A stretch of DNA of 64,000 nucleotides from Bacillota bacterium (GTDB lineage Bacteria; Bacillota; Bacilli; Paenibacillales; NBRC-103111). Made by a program: the position numbers and the translations under genes. Below the pieces are notes generated by a model. That model did not search any database and was not told where the DNA came from. It was given only the letters and a program-made list of their open reading frames with translations. Positions 24,255 to 33,261 of this stretch are shown here, piece after piece. The stretch is taken from the NCBI GenBank assembly GCA_023388055.1, contig JAEWGW010000016.1:248001-312000 (forward strand), given 5' to 3'. Every line of letters starts with the position of its first letter. Position 1 is the first letter of the stretch.

Positions 24255-25777
24255 TGAAATACGGGAAGGAAATTCTTATTGGCATCGTCCCTGTTATTAT
24301 TGCGTTTCTTGCCTTTATCGGGCTTAATGTGATTCCGGTTGTATTTATGGGCTTGATCGCAGCAGCTTTGTTTATGATTACAAGAGCCAGAACCGGAGGA
24401 GCCGCGGCGGTAAGTGCTGTGGACCGGAAATCCAAAAGCCGGGCACCCTCCTATATGACCTTTGAGGATATCGGCGGACAGGACCGGGCCAAGAATGAGC
24501 TGAAGGAAGCGCTGGATTTTATTATTAAGCATGAGGATATTAAACGGTTGGGAATCCGTCCTCTGAAGGGGATTTTGCTGGAGGGCCCTCCGGGCACAGG
24601 AAAAACCCTGATGGCCAAAGCGGCTGCTCATTATACCAACTCGGTGTTTGTGGCCGCGTCCGGCTCAGAGTTTGTGGAGATGTATGTGGGTGTGGGAGCC
24701 AGCCGTGTCCGCGATCTGTTTAAGGATGCCCGGAACCGTGCCCAGAAGGAAGGCAAGGACAGCGCCATTGTGTTCATTGATGAGATTGATGTGATCGGTG
24801 GCAAACGCTCCGGCGGCCAGCACAAGGAATATGACCAAACCCTGAACCAGCTCCTGACGGAGATGGACGGCATTCATACCTCGGACACTCCCCGGGTTCT
24901 TATTATGGCAGCTACGAACCGCAAGGAAATGTTGGACAGTGCACTGCTTCGTCCCGGCCGTTTCGACCGCCATATTACCGTGGATCTGCCGGACCGCAAG
25001 GGCAGAATGCATATTCTGAAGCTGCATGCCAAGAACAAACCTCTTGAAGAGTCGGTTAATCTGGATAGGGTGGCCGACGAGACCTTCCAATTCTCCGGCG
25101 CCCAGTTGGAGAGTGTAATGAACGAAGCGGCTATCTACGCTTTGCGGGACGGTCTGGAGAAGATCAGCCAGCAGCATCTGTCCTTGGCCGTGGATAAGGT
25201 CATGATGGGCGAACGTTCGGACCGGGAAGCCTCCAAGGAAGAGAAGATCCGTGTTGCGTACCACGAGCTGGGTCATGCTATTGCCGCCGAGCTTCTGAAA
25301 TCCGGCTCCGTCTCTCAGGTTGCTCTGTCCCCGAGAGGCCAGGCGCTTGGATATGTGCGGCATAATCCGCAGGCTGAGCAGTACCTTTATACCAAGGAAT
25401 ACATCGAAGAGAAGATTATGATCGCTCTTGGCGGCGCTGTTGCCGAAGAAATGTTCTACGGCGGCCGCAGTACAGGCTCCCGCAATGACTTCGAACAGGC
25501 GCTGTCTATGGTGAAGAATATGATGGATGCGGGGCTGACACGTCTCGGCATTATCGACCGTGAGATGATGACCAAGGAAGAGCTCATGAAGGAGAATGCG
25601 TCCATTATGGACGAGCTGACCACCCGTACCCGGAACCTTCTGGAAAAGCACCGCCGTGTCTTCGAGCAATCCCTGGACATTCTGATGCGGGAAGAAGTGA
25701 TGTCGGGCGAGCAGTTCAGAGCACTGCTTAAGGAAAAAATAGCGGCCGTAGATGAACTCAAGGGCGTTTCCGCATAG
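24251..25777 (+). CDS. FtsH-like membrane AAA metalloprotease without periplasmic domain
   Basis: 508 aa. Two closely spaced membrane spans (about residues 6-24 and 26-43) with almost no loop, then an AAA module: FEDIGGQDRAKNELKE, Walker A GPPGTGKT near 112-120, Walker B IVFIDEID, second region of homology ATNRKEMLDSALLRPGRFDR. The M41 zinc site is YHELGHA near 337-343, with a downstream SRNDFEQA where FtsH has its third ligand Asp. True FtsH has an extracytoplasmic domain of roughly 80 residues between the spans; here it is missing and the upstream coupled gene encodes an anchored outer domain. It is a paralogue, not the main FtsH. Start ATG 24251 (ATG 24254 also possible). Confidence 0.88.
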   Translation: MMKYGKEILIGIVPVIIAFLAFIGLNVIPVVFMGLIAAALFMITRARTGGAAAVSAVDRKSKSRAPSYMTFEDIGGQDRAKNELKEALDFIIKHEDIKRLGIRPLKGILLEGPPGTGKTLMAKAAAHYTNSVFVAASGSEFVEMYVGVGASRVRDLFKDARNRAQKEGKDSAIVFIDEIDVIGGKRSGGQHKEYDQTLNQLLTEMDGIHTSDTPRVLIMAATNRKEMLDSALLRPGRFDRHITVDLPDRKGRMHILKLHAKNKPLEESVNLDRVADETFQFSGAQLESVMNEAAIYALRDGLEKISQQHLSLAVDKVMMGERSDREASKEEKIRVAYHELGHAIAAELLKSGSVSQVALSPRGQALGYVRHNPQAEQYLYTKEYIEEKIMIALGGAVAEEMFYGGRSTGSRNDFEQALSMVKNMMDAGLTRLGIIDREMMTKEELMKENASIMDELTTRTRNLLEKHRRVFEQSLDILMREEVMSGEQFRALLKEKIAAVDELKGVSA

Positions 25778-26089
25778 TGCCAAAAAAAGGCGAAAACTTA
25801 AGAGAAGTGGGGAGACAGGCTTGCGCTCCTCACTTTTTTTTCGTATGCTTAGATAGGGTCATTTTCTATTATTGTCGAAATATCGAATGTTTGTCCTCAT
25901 CCGAACCCAAGCGGGTGGAAAAATGGTATGATAGCTCATGGCAGAAAAGCTGACCTGGACCTGCACGCCCGGGAGGCTTTTTCTTTGCGAATCGGATCTT
26001 GGGGCTTGGATACAATGTATAAGAGCCCGGTTTGCATTTGCAAACGTGTGAATGTCCTACATAAATATAACAAGGAATGGGTGAAAAGA
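25778..26089 (+). other. Intergenic region before hbd
   Basis: 312 bases. Holds the terminator at 25805-25841, then AT-rich sequence with a short inverted repeat CGA-AATA-TCG (near 25876-25885) and a TATGAT at 25927-25932 that could be a -10 but has no convincing -35. An in-frame extension of hbd back to 25928 encodes no recognisable part of the enzyme, so I read this as leader. Confidence 0.5.
25805..25841 (+). terminator. Terminator after the AAA protease gene
   Basis: AAGTGGGGAG / CTCCTCACTT (one G-U pair), 11-base loop, then eight T. Confidence 0.9.
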
Positions 26090-26962
26090 GTGCAATTCAA
26101 ACGGATTGGTGTAATTGGGGCCGGCACGATGGGCCAAGGCATCGCCGAAATGCTGGCGGTGAAGGGGATGGAAGTTTTCCTGGTGGAAAAAACCCCCGAA
26201 AAACTGGATCAGGCTTGGGACATGATCGTGGTCAGCCTGGACAAGCAGATTGAAAAATGGGCCATTACGGTCTCTGAAAAGAAGCTGATTCTCTCCAAAA
26301 TCCACAAGGTTTACGCGCTGGACAAAATCGCCGAATGCGACATGGTGATTGAAACCATCAGCGAGGATCTGGAAGCTAAAAATGAAGTGATCCGCAGCCT
26401 GGACAAGATTTGTCCGCCGGAAGTTATTCTGGCCAGCAATACCTCCACACTCAGCCTGACCCAGTTGGCAGCGGAAACCACGCGTCCCGACCGGGTTATC
26501 GGCATGCACTTCCTGCATCCGGTAGCGAAGATCGACCTGGTGGAAATCATCCGCGGCTTGAAGACCTCGGAAGAAACCTTCCAGCTGACCCGCGAATTCG
26601 TAGAGGAAACCATCACCAAGAAGGGTATTCAAGTCTACGAATCCCCGGGATTCGTCACCACCCGCCTGGCATGTACGCTGATCAACGAAGCGCTGCATGT
26701 GCTGGCTGAGGGCGTTGCTTCCGCTGAAGATATTGACTCCGCTATGAGAATCGGCTATGACTTCCATTACGGCCCGCTTGAAATGTGCGACCGTTTCGGT
26801 CTGGACTCCGTTCTTGCCGCTATGGAAGGCATGTTCCGTGAATTCGGCGATATCAAATACCGCCCGAGCTTCCTGCTGAAGCAAATGGTCCGCGCCGGCC
26901 AATTGGGCACCAAAGTCGGACAAGGATTCTTCAGCTATGACAAGGATGGTGACCGTCTGTGA
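26090..26962 (+). CDS. hbd: 3-hydroxybutyryl-CoA dehydrogenase
   Basis: 290 aa NAD(P)-dependent dehydrogenase of acyl-CoA metabolism (FadB N-terminal/Hbd family). N-terminal Rossmann motif IGVIGAGTMGQGIAEMLA (about residues 5-22), substrate-side HFLHPV-type motif with catalytic His (MHFLHPVAKIDLVEII, near 138), and C-terminal helical dimer domain. Start is the GTG at 26090, six bases after GGGTGA; the GTG at 26081 is an alternative. Its stop overlaps the ackA start (GTGA). Direction of the reaction (fatty-acid or butyrate/PHB metabolism) cannot be told. Confidence 0.92.
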   Translation: MQFKRIGVIGAGTMGQGIAEMLAVKGMEVFLVEKTPEKLDQAWDMIVVSLDKQIEKWAITVSEKKLILSKIHKVYALDKIAECDMVIETISEDLEAKNEVIRSLDKICPPEVILASNTSTLSLTQLAAETTRPDRVIGMHFLHPVAKIDLVEIIRGLKTSEETFQLTREFVEETITKKGIQVYESPGFVTTRLACTLINEALHVLAEGVASAEDIDSAMRIGYDFHYGPLEMCDRFGLDSVLAAMEGMFREFGDIKYRPSFLLKQMVRAGQLGTKVGQGFFSYDKDGDRL

Positions 26963-28167
26963 AAATTCTCGTAGTTAACGCAGGTAGCTCTTCTCTCAAA
27001 TACCAGCTATATGATATGAATGATGAATCCGTACTGGCCAAAGGCCGCGTCGAGCGGATCGGCATGGACACCGCCATTCTGGTGCACGAGCCGACAGATA
27101 AGCCGGAGCTGAAGGAAGTCAGTGAAATTCTGGATCACAATGTGGCCATCAAGAAGGTTGTGGATTGCCTGGTTCATCCGGAGCACGGCGTCATTTCCTC
27201 CATCAGCGAGGTGGAAGCTGTCGGACACCGTGTGGTACAAGGTGGCGACCTGTATTCCGAATCCGTGCTAGTTACGCCTGAAGTGAAGGCAGGCATCACC
27301 AGCCTGTTCGACCTGGCGCCGCTGCATAATCCGGCCCACATGATGGGGATTTCCGCTTGTGAAGTCAACATGCCCGGCGTACCGCAGGTTGTGGTATTCG
27401 ATACGGCGTTCCATGCTACTATGCCGGAGAAGGTCTTCATGTACCCGCTCCCGCTTCGTCTGTACAAGAAGCACAAGGTGCGCCGCTACGGGTTCCACGG
27501 CACCTCTCACTTCTACGTCAGCCATGTGGCTGCCCAGTTCCTGGACAAGCCGCTGGAAGACACCAAAATCATTACCGCGCACATTGGCAACGGCGGCTCC
27601 GTTACAGCTGTTATGGGCGGCAAATCCTTCGATACTTCCATGGGTATGACTCCTCTGGAAGGCCTTATGATGGGTACACGCAGCGGCGACATTGACCCGG
27701 CCATCATCCCGTTCGTGATGGGCAAGGAAGGCATTGGCCCGATGGAAGCCAACTTCATGCTGAACAAACACAGCGGTCTGCAAGCCATCTCCGGCGGCTC
27801 CAGCGACATGCGTGAAATTGTGGAAGGTATGGAGAAGGGCGACAAGGGCTGCACCTTGGCTTACGAAATGTACGAATACCGCGTCCGTAAGCAAATCGGC
27901 GCTTATGTAGCCGCTATGAACGGTGTGGACGCTATCGTGTTCACTGCCGGTGTAGGCGAAAACTCCGCCGTGCTGCGTCTGAGCATTCTTGAGCAGCTGA
28001 GCTGGATGGGCGTTGATGTGGATCCGGAACTGAACAAAATCCGCAGCGGCGAGCCGCGTCTGATCACCAAGGAAGGCTCCCGTGTGAAGGTTCTGGTTAT
28101 CCCGACCAACGAAGAGCTGGTTATCGCCCGCGACACCCATGAAATCGTAAAGAAATCCCATAAGTAA
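26959..28167 (+). CDS. ackA: Acetate kinase AckA
   Basis: 402 aa kinase interconverting acetate/ATP and acetyl phosphate/ADP. Diagnostic blocks: VLVVNAGSSSLKYQL-like N terminus (ILVVNAGSSSLKYQL), VVFDTAFHATMPE, RYGFHGTSH with catalytic residues, IITAHIGNGGS, and TAGVGENS. Length is typical and it aligns with acetate rather than butyrate kinases. Start GTG at 26959 overlaps the hbd stop by 4 bases, so the two are translationally coupled, an uncommon pairing. A 34-base gap separates it from asnS. Confidence 0.96.
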   Translation: MKILVVNAGSSSLKYQLYDMNDESVLAKGRVERIGMDTAILVHEPTDKPELKEVSEILDHNVAIKKVVDCLVHPEHGVISSISEVEAVGHRVVQGGDLYSESVLVTPEVKAGITSLFDLAPLHNPAHMMGISACEVNMPGVPQVVVFDTAFHATMPEKVFMYPLPLRLYKKHKVRRYGFHGTSHFYVSHVAAQFLDKPLEDTKIITAHIGNGGSVTAVMGGKSFDTSMGMTPLEGLMMGTRSGDIDPAIIPFVMGKEGIGPMEANFMLNKHSGLQAISGGSSDMREIVEGMEKGDKGCTLAYEMYEYRVRKQIGAYVAAMNGVDAIVFTAGVGENSAVLRLSILEQLSWMGVDVDPELNKIRSGEPRLITKEGSRVKVLVIPTNEELVIARDTHEIVKKSHK

Positions 28168-28201
28168 GTCACAGCTACTCTATTTCCGGGAGGCTCCCTA
28201 T

Positions 28202-29497
28202 ATGGCGGTACAGTGCATGATCCGGGAGGTTGGCACCCATGCAGGCGAAACAGTCCGCATCGGCTGCTGGCTCCACAATGTGCGGTCCAGCGGTAAAATC
28301 GTATTTCTTCAACTGCGTGACGGCTCAGGCTATATCCAAGGCGTTGTGGTAAAAAGTGAAGTCCCCGAAGAGGTTTGGACAGCAGCCAAGTCGCTGACTC
28401 AGGAAAGCTCTCTTTATGCCACCGGTGTGGTCCGTGAGGAACCCCGCAGCCAAAGCGGCTATGAGCTGACCGTTACCGGAATTGAAATCATCCAGATTAC
28501 ACAAGACTATCCGATTACCCCTAAGGAACACGGCGTGGATTTCCTGATGGATCATCGCCACCTGTGGCTGCGCAGCCCCAAGCAAAGGGCTGTGATGGTT
28601 GTCCGCGCAGAGATTATCCGTGCGGTGCAGGAGTTTTTTGATACCCGCGGCTTCAAGCTTGTGGACCCGCCGATTCTGACTCCGTCCTCTTGCGAGGGAA
28701 CCACGGAGCTGTTCCATACCAAATATTTTGACGAGGATGCTTTCCTCACCCAAAGCGGACAGCTGTATATGGAAGCAGCCGCCATGGCACTGGGCAGAGT
28801 ATATTCCTTCGGCCCGACCTTCCGTGCGGAAAAATCCAAAACCCGCCGGCATTTGATCGAGTTCTGGATGATCGAGCCGGAAATGGCGTTTGTGGATCTG
28901 GACGAAAGCCTGCGCGTTCAGGAGCAGTTTGTGTCCCATGTGGTGCAGAGCGTTTTGGCCAACTGCCGCAAGGAGCTGGAGGTGCTGGAGCGGGATATCT
29001 CCAAGCTGGAGAAGATCACCGCCCCGTTCCCGCGGATCACCTATGACGATGCCATCAAGTTCCTGCAGGAAAATGGTCATGACGTTCCTTGGGGTGAAGA
29101 CTTCGGCGCACCGCATGAGACGGCCATTGCCGAAAGCTTCGACAAACCCGTCTTCATCACCCACTATCCGACGGCGATCAAGGCCTTCTACATGAAGCCG
29201 GACCCGAACCGTCCGGAGGTAGTGCTCTGCGCCGATATGATCGCACCGGAAGGCTACGGCGAGATCATCGGGGGCAGCCAGCGGATTGACGATCCTGAGC
29301 TTCTGGAGTCCCGTTTCTCCGAACATGAGCTGTCCAGGGAAGCTTACCAATGGTATCTGGATCTGCGCAAGTACGGCACTGTGCCCCACAGCGGCTTCGG
29401 CCTCGGGCTGGAACGCACCGTAGCCTGGATTTGCGGTCTGGACCACGTACGGGAAACCATTGCGTTCCCGCGGCTTCTGTATCGTCTGTACCCTTAA
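28202..29497 (+). CDS. asnS: Asparaginyl-tRNA synthetase AsnS
   Basis: 431 aa class IIb synthetase charging tRNA-Asn. N-terminal OB-fold anticodon domain (about 1-105: GCWLHNVRSSGKIVFLQLRDGSG), then catalytic core with motif 1 (RGFKLVDPPILTPS), motif 2 (FGPTFRAEKSKTRRHLIEFW) and motif 3 (GFGLGLERTVAWICG). Ribosome site GGGAGG. In B. subtilis asnS also precedes dnaD and nth. Confidence 0.96.
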   Translation: MAVQCMIREVGTHAGETVRIGCWLHNVRSSGKIVFLQLRDGSGYIQGVVVKSEVPEEVWTAAKSLTQESSLYATGVVREEPRSQSGYELTVTGIEIIQITQDYPITPKEHGVDFLMDHRHLWLRSPKQRAVMVVRAEIIRAVQEFFDTRGFKLVDPPILTPSSCEGTTELFHTKYFDEDAFLTQSGQLYMEAAAMALGRVYSFGPTFRAEKSKTRRHLIEFWMIEPEMAFVDLDESLRVQEQFVSHVVQSVLANCRKELEVLERDISKLEKITAPFPRITYDDAIKFLQENGHDVPWGEDFGAPHETAIAESFDKPVFITHYPTAIKAFYMKPDPNRPEVVLCADMIAPEGYGEIIGGSQRIDDPELLESRFSEHELSREAYQWYLDLRKYGTVPHSGFGLGLERTVAWICGLDHVRETIAFPRLLYRLYP

Positions 29498-29501
29498 CTA
29501 C

Positions 29502-29545
29502 ATCCCCCAGGTAAACAATGGAGAACTAACCCACTTTTGGGGGAT
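29502..29545 (+). other. Hairpin after asnS
   Basis: ATCCCCC / GGGGGAT (7 bp) with a long loop, directly after the asnS stop; the right arm is not followed by a T-run. Confidence 0.45.
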
Positions 29546-29561
29546 AAATACTATGCATCTT

Positions 29562-29594
29562 GGAAGAGCCTTGAATACTCGGGGCTCTTTTCCC
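29562..29594 (+). terminator. Terminator between asnS and dnaD
   Basis: GGAAGAGCC / GGGCTCTTTTCC, stem of 8-9 bp with the T-rich part inside the right arm. Confidence 0.65.
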
Positions 29595-29624
29595 ATAGAA
29601 AGACATGGCGGGAGGGACCAAGGG

Positions 29625-30350
29625 ATGAGCAAAACGAATGATCCATGGAAAGACCTGCGGGACGGGGTGCTGGCGGGGCTGCACTCCGGCTCCATCGCCG
29701 TTCCCATGCTGTTGCTGACGGGATATGCCAAGCTGGATTTATCCGAGCCGGAAGCGATGCTGCTTCTGCAGCTGATCGGGTTCCGGGATCGTGAGCATAA
29801 TGATTTTCCAACACCAGGGGAACTGGCAGACAGAATGAGTCTGACAGAGGAGAAGGTATCCTCCACTCTCCAAAAGCTGGTGAAGGAAGGCTTCATCGGC
29901 ATCGATGAAGCAAGTGATTCCTTAACGGGAATGCGCTATGAGCGGTACAACCTGGACGGGCTGTGGGAGCAGTTGGCTATGGTGATTACCATGGAATCCG
30001 GTCAGGAGCCGGAAAAAGCTGCGCCCGCTGTCAAAAGCCCGCCGCCGGAACCAGCTGCCGCCGGCAACCGAAAAAACGACCGCTCCCAACAGGAAGGGAA
30101 CATCTTCCTCTTGTTCGAACGGGAATTCGCCCGTCCGCTGACTCCGATGGAGATGGAGACGATCACGGGTTGGCTGGACCAGGACCGGTATCCGGTGGAA
30201 CTGGTGAATATGGCCCTGAAGGAAGCGGTGTTCGCCGGGAAGATCCATTTCCGGTACATCGACCGAATTTTGTTGGAATGGAAGCGCAACAAAGTATTTA
30301 CCCCGGAGCAGGCCAAGGAATTTGCACAGCGTTTCCGCGGCGGCAGATAA
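29625..30350 (+). CDS. dnaD: Primosomal protein DnaD
   Basis: 241 aa replication-initiation protein. N-terminal winged-helix DDBH1 domain (about 15-105, with FPTPGELADRMSLTEEKVSSTLQKL), a Pro/Ala-rich linker (about 130-160), and the C-terminal DDBH2 domain (LFEREFARPLTPMEMETITGW to IHFRYIDRILLEWKRN). Start ATG 29625 follows GGGAGGGACC. A longer frame reaches back into asnS and crosses the terminator, so it is rejected. nth, its usual neighbour, is here 14 kb away. Confidence 0.95.
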   Translation: MSKTNDPWKDLRDGVLAGLHSGSIAVPMLLLTGYAKLDLSEPEAMLLLQLIGFRDREHNDFPTPGELADRMSLTEEKVSSTLQKLVKEGFIGIDEASDSLTGMRYERYNLDGLWEQLAMVITMESGQEPEKAAPAVKSPPPEPAAAGNRKNDRSQQEGNIFLLFEREFARPLTPMEMETITGWLDQDRYPVELVNMALKEAVFAGKIHFRYIDRILLEWKRNKVFTPEQAKEFAQRFRGGR

Positions 30351-30365
30351 AAGCAAGTGAAGAAG

Positions 30366-30406
30366 GAAAAGCCTTGACGGTGGTAAGGTGCCGTCAAGGC
30401 TTTTTG
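30366..30406. terminator. Bidirectional terminator between dnaD and mtnX
   Basis: Perfect 10-bp stem GCCTTGACGG / CCGTCAAGGC with A-run on the left and T-run on the right, so it can serve both converging genes. Confidence 0.92.
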
Positions 30407-30427
30407 GTATTTATAATAAAGTGGTGA

Positions 30428-31090
30428 TTACTCAGGAAGCTCCGGAAATTGCCGGAGGACATCGTGGAAGGTATCGTAGGGCAAATAGGGCATCTGCAAC
30501 CGGCGGCATTCATCCTCCAGATGGGAGCGGGCAAAAATCAGGTCTGCAAAAGCGGCCCCGGCAAAATCGGTAATGCTGTCGCCGATCATGATCCGGTAAT
30601 ACTCCTCCTGGGGATATTGCCGCATCACCGTGCTTTTACACATGCCGCAGTCGCTTTCGCAATGCTCATCGCAGGGATGGGAGGAGTGTATACGGATATG
30701 GGTGCCGCTGAAATCCGCGTTGTTGCAATAAATGTTGGAGGGCGCGATGCCAAACGGCTCAAGGGCCGGATACAGGATAAAATCCATTCCTCCGCTGGTT
30801 ACGAGAAACTCCACGTTGTGCGTCCTGCAGAAATCCAGAAGCTCCTGCAGGCCGCTTCTGATCTGGAGCTGGCCTTGGATAAACTCCACCAGTTGGGGTT
30901 TGAGCGAGCTGGGCATGAGGCCGAACAACATGTCCACACCCTCACGGATGGACATTTCCTTGGTTGTGGTGCGCCGCAGAATTTCCTCCGCACCTTCCGG
31001 ACGAAAATGCTTAAACAGCTCAACTACATTATCGGTCAGGGTGATCGTACCGTCGAAGTCGCAAAAGATGACTGGTTTACGTATACTCAT
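30428..31090 (-). CDS. mtnX: 2-hydroxy-3-keto-5-methylthiopentenyl-1-phosphate phosphatase MtnX
   Basis: 220 aa HAD-superfamily phosphatase of the methionine salvage pathway. HAD motif I is FCDFDGTIT (about residues 9-17), motif II lies in LVTSGGMDF, motif III/IV in MIGDSITDFAGA. The Cys-rich CDEHCESDCGMCK segment is typical of MtnX. It overlaps the end of the proC frame by 4 bases and so ends the proline operon; other mtn genes are not adjacent. Alternative: a related HAD phosphatase (thrH/serB-like) with another substrate. Confidence 0.85.
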   Translation of the reverse strand: MSIRKPVIFCDFDGTITLTDNVVELFKHFRPEGAEEILRRTTTKEMSIREGVDMLFGLMPSSLKPQLVEFIQGQLQIRSGLQELLDFCRTHNVEFLVTSGGMDFILYPALEPFGIAPSNIYCNNADFSGTHIRIHSSHPCDEHCESDCGMCKSTVMRQYPQEEYYRIMIGDSITDFAGAAFADLIFARSHLEDECRRLQMPYLPYDTFHDVLRQFPELPE

Positions 31091-31944
31091 AAGCTTTGCC
31101 GCACCTCTTGGCTGAGACCTTCGCCGATCTCCGCCGCCCGGGCCACACAGCGGTTGATACCGGCTTCCACAATGCCGCTCAAACCCTGCCTTTGGAACTC
31201 CTCAATGGCCATCTGTGTGGTGCCATTGGGGGAGGTAACCTTGCGCCGGAGCTCGGCAGGCTCCTCGCCTGTAAGCTTCACCATGGAGGCGGCGCCAAGC
31301 ACAGTTTGAACCGTCAACTGCTTGGCCAGTTCCGGGGACAGTCCACCCTTCACGCCTGCGGCGATCATGGATTCCATGAAGTAGAAGGCATATGCCGGAC
31401 CGCTTCCGGAAATACCCGTCAGGATATTCATCTTCTCCTCGGGGATGGGATACGCTTCGCCGATGGCACGGAACAGGGACAACCCCATATTCTGCTGGGA
31501 TTCCGTTGTTTCCGGGGAAAAGCAAAGCCCGGTAGCGCCCAGACCGATGGAGCTGGGGGTATTGGGCATGGTGCGGACAATGGGCATCCCCTCAGGGACA
31601 AGTAAGGTGAGTGTATCCAGAGACAATCCCGCCACCATGGAAACCAGGAGCTGTGAAGGGGTTAGAAACCGGTTGAATTCCTCGAAGGCCTGCCGGACAT
31701 CCTTGGGTTTCATGGCCAGAATGACGATGTCCGCCTGGCGGATAAAGCTTTCCTTCTCGTCCGGTGTAAATGCGGCATGGACTCCATACGTATCCCGCAT
31801 GATTGTAAGATGGTCAGCGTTACTGCGGTTCATAATGTAGATTTGATCGGCTCGGACAGTCTTTTGTTGAATCAGGTTTTTGAAGATGGGTTCAGCCATT
31901 GATCCGGCGCCGATAAATGTGATTTTTTTACCTGTAAGCGGCAT
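31087..31944 (-). CDS. proC: Pyrroline-5-carboxylate reductase ProC
   Basis: 285 aa last enzyme of proline synthesis, reducing pyrroline-5-carboxylate with NAD(P)H. N-terminal dinucleotide motif ITFIGAGSMAEPIF (about 8-21), VRTMPNTPSSIGLGATGL (about 115-132) and the C-terminal signature with SGSGPAYAFYFMESMI. Third gene of proB-proA-proC; starts 38 bases after proA and overlaps mtnX. Confidence 0.95.
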   Translation of the reverse strand: MPLTGKKITFIGAGSMAEPIFKNLIQQKTVRADQIYIMNRSNADHLTIMRDTYGVHAAFTPDEKESFIRQADIVILAMKPKDVRQAFEEFNRFLTPSQLLVSMVAGLSLDTLTLLVPEGMPIVRTMPNTPSSIGLGATGLCFSPETTESQQNMGLSLFRAIGEAYPIPEEKMNILTGISGSGPAYAFYFMESMIAAGVKGGLSPELAKQLTVQTVLGAASMVKLTGEEPAELRRKVTSPNGTTQMAIEEFQRQGLSGIVEAGINRCVARAAEIGEGLSQEVRQSL

Positions 31945-31982
31945 CTGGATTCCACTCCTTTTGATTACTTTTTCTATTGATC

Positions 31983-33230
31983 CTACCCGCGGATCTGGCC
32001 GCTTCCGTATACCAGGAACTTCGTGGAGGTCAAGGCAGGCAGCCCCATGGGGCCCCGGGCGTGAAGCTTCTGGGTGCTGATGCCGATCTCGGCGCCATAG
32101 CCAAATTCGAAGCCGTCAGTAAACCGTGTCGACGAGTTATGGTAAACCGCTGCCGCGTCCACTTCCTGCAGGAATCGTTCCGCCCGTTCGGGATGTTCGG
32201 TTACAATACATTCGGAATGCTGGGTCCCAAACCGGCGGATATGCTCCAGCGCTTCATCCAAACTCTCCACGATGCGGACATTCAGAATATAGTCGTTATA
32301 TTCGGTGGCATAATCCTCGTCGGTTGCTTCCTCCATAGGACCAGCAATACGGATGGAGGCGGGACAGCCGCGAAGCTGCACACCCAGGGTGCGGAAGGTT
32401 TCGGCAATACCCGGCAGATACGCTTCGGCGAATTCCTCGTGAAGCAGCAGGGTTTCCATGGAATTGCAGACAGAGGGGCGCTGTACCTTGGCATTGACGG
32501 CAATATTCAGAGCAATGGTCGGGTCTGCAGTTTCGTCCAGGTAGGTGTGGCAAACACCTGCTCCGGTTTCGATGACGGGAACCGTGGCATTGGCTACCAC
32601 CGTCTGGATCAGCATCCGGCCGCCGCGGGGAATCACCACGTCCAATAGACCGTTTAGCTTCAGCATTTCATCGACAGAAGCGCGGTCGCTGGAGGTGATC
32701 AGCTGCAGGGCCTCCGGAGGAACAACGGTTGTGGCCAAGGCGGCTCTCAGCACCTCTACAATGCGGATGTTGGAGCTCAAGGCATCCGAACCTCCACGGA
32801 GCAGCACGGCATTTCCCGATTTCAGGCAAAGGCCTGCGGCATCCACTGTCACATTAGGCCTTGCTTCATATATGATGCCAATCAATCCAAGGGGCACACT
32901 GACCTTGCGGATAACCAGCCCATTGGGCCGTTCGAATTGGTCCAGTACATCCCCTACAGGATCAGGCAAGCCGATTATTTGGAGCAGTCCTTCGGAAATG
33001 CCTTGAATTCGTTTTTCATCCAGCGCCAAGCGGTCCAACAGCGATTCGCCGATGCCGCTTTGTTGGCCTCTGGCCAAGTCCTCTTGGTTGGCGGCGATAA
33101 TCGAGGCGCTTTCCCGGACCAGAGCCTCTGCCATGGCCCGCAGGGCGTCGTTTTTTTGGCGGGTGGTCAGCTTTGCCATCCGGATGGAGGCCTCTTTACC
33201 CAACAGCGCTTTTTGAACAACCTCACTCAT
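31983..33230 (-). CDS. proA: Gamma-glutamyl phosphate reductase ProA
   Basis: 415 aa enzyme reducing gamma-glutamyl phosphate to glutamate semialdehyde with NADPH. Family blocks: PLGLIGIIYEARPNVTVDAAGL, LCLKSGNAVLLRGGSDA, VIPRGGRMLI, and the catalytic Cys in KVQRPSVCNSMETLL-type segment. The ATG at 33230 follows AAGGAGGG on the minus strand; the longer frame upstream has no such site. 31 bases after proB. Confidence 0.96.
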   Translation of the reverse strand: MSEVVQKALLGKEASIRMAKLTTRQKNDALRAMAEALVRESASIIAANQEDLARGQQSGIGESLLDRLALDEKRIQGISEGLLQIIGLPDPVGDVLDQFERPNGLVIRKVSVPLGLIGIIYEARPNVTVDAAGLCLKSGNAVLLRGGSDALSSNIRIVEVLRAALATTVVPPEALQLITSSDRASVDEMLKLNGLLDVVIPRGGRMLIQTVVANATVPVIETGAGVCHTYLDETADPTIALNIAVNAKVQRPSVCNSMETLLLHEEFAEAYLPGIAETFRTLGVQLRGCPASIRIAGPMEEATDEDYATEYNDYILNVRIVESLDEALEHIRRFGTQHSECIVTEHPERAERFLQEVDAAAVYHNSSTRFTDGFEFGYGAEIGISTQKLHARGPMGLPALTSTKFLVYGSGQIRG

Positions 33231-33261
33231 CGTTAAAGCCCTCCTTATTAATGAAAAAATA

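Noticed and set aside
25928..26089. N-terminal extension of the hydroxybutyryl-CoA dehydrogenase
   Set aside because: The added residues match nothing in the family and the Rossmann motif begins right after the GTG at 26090.
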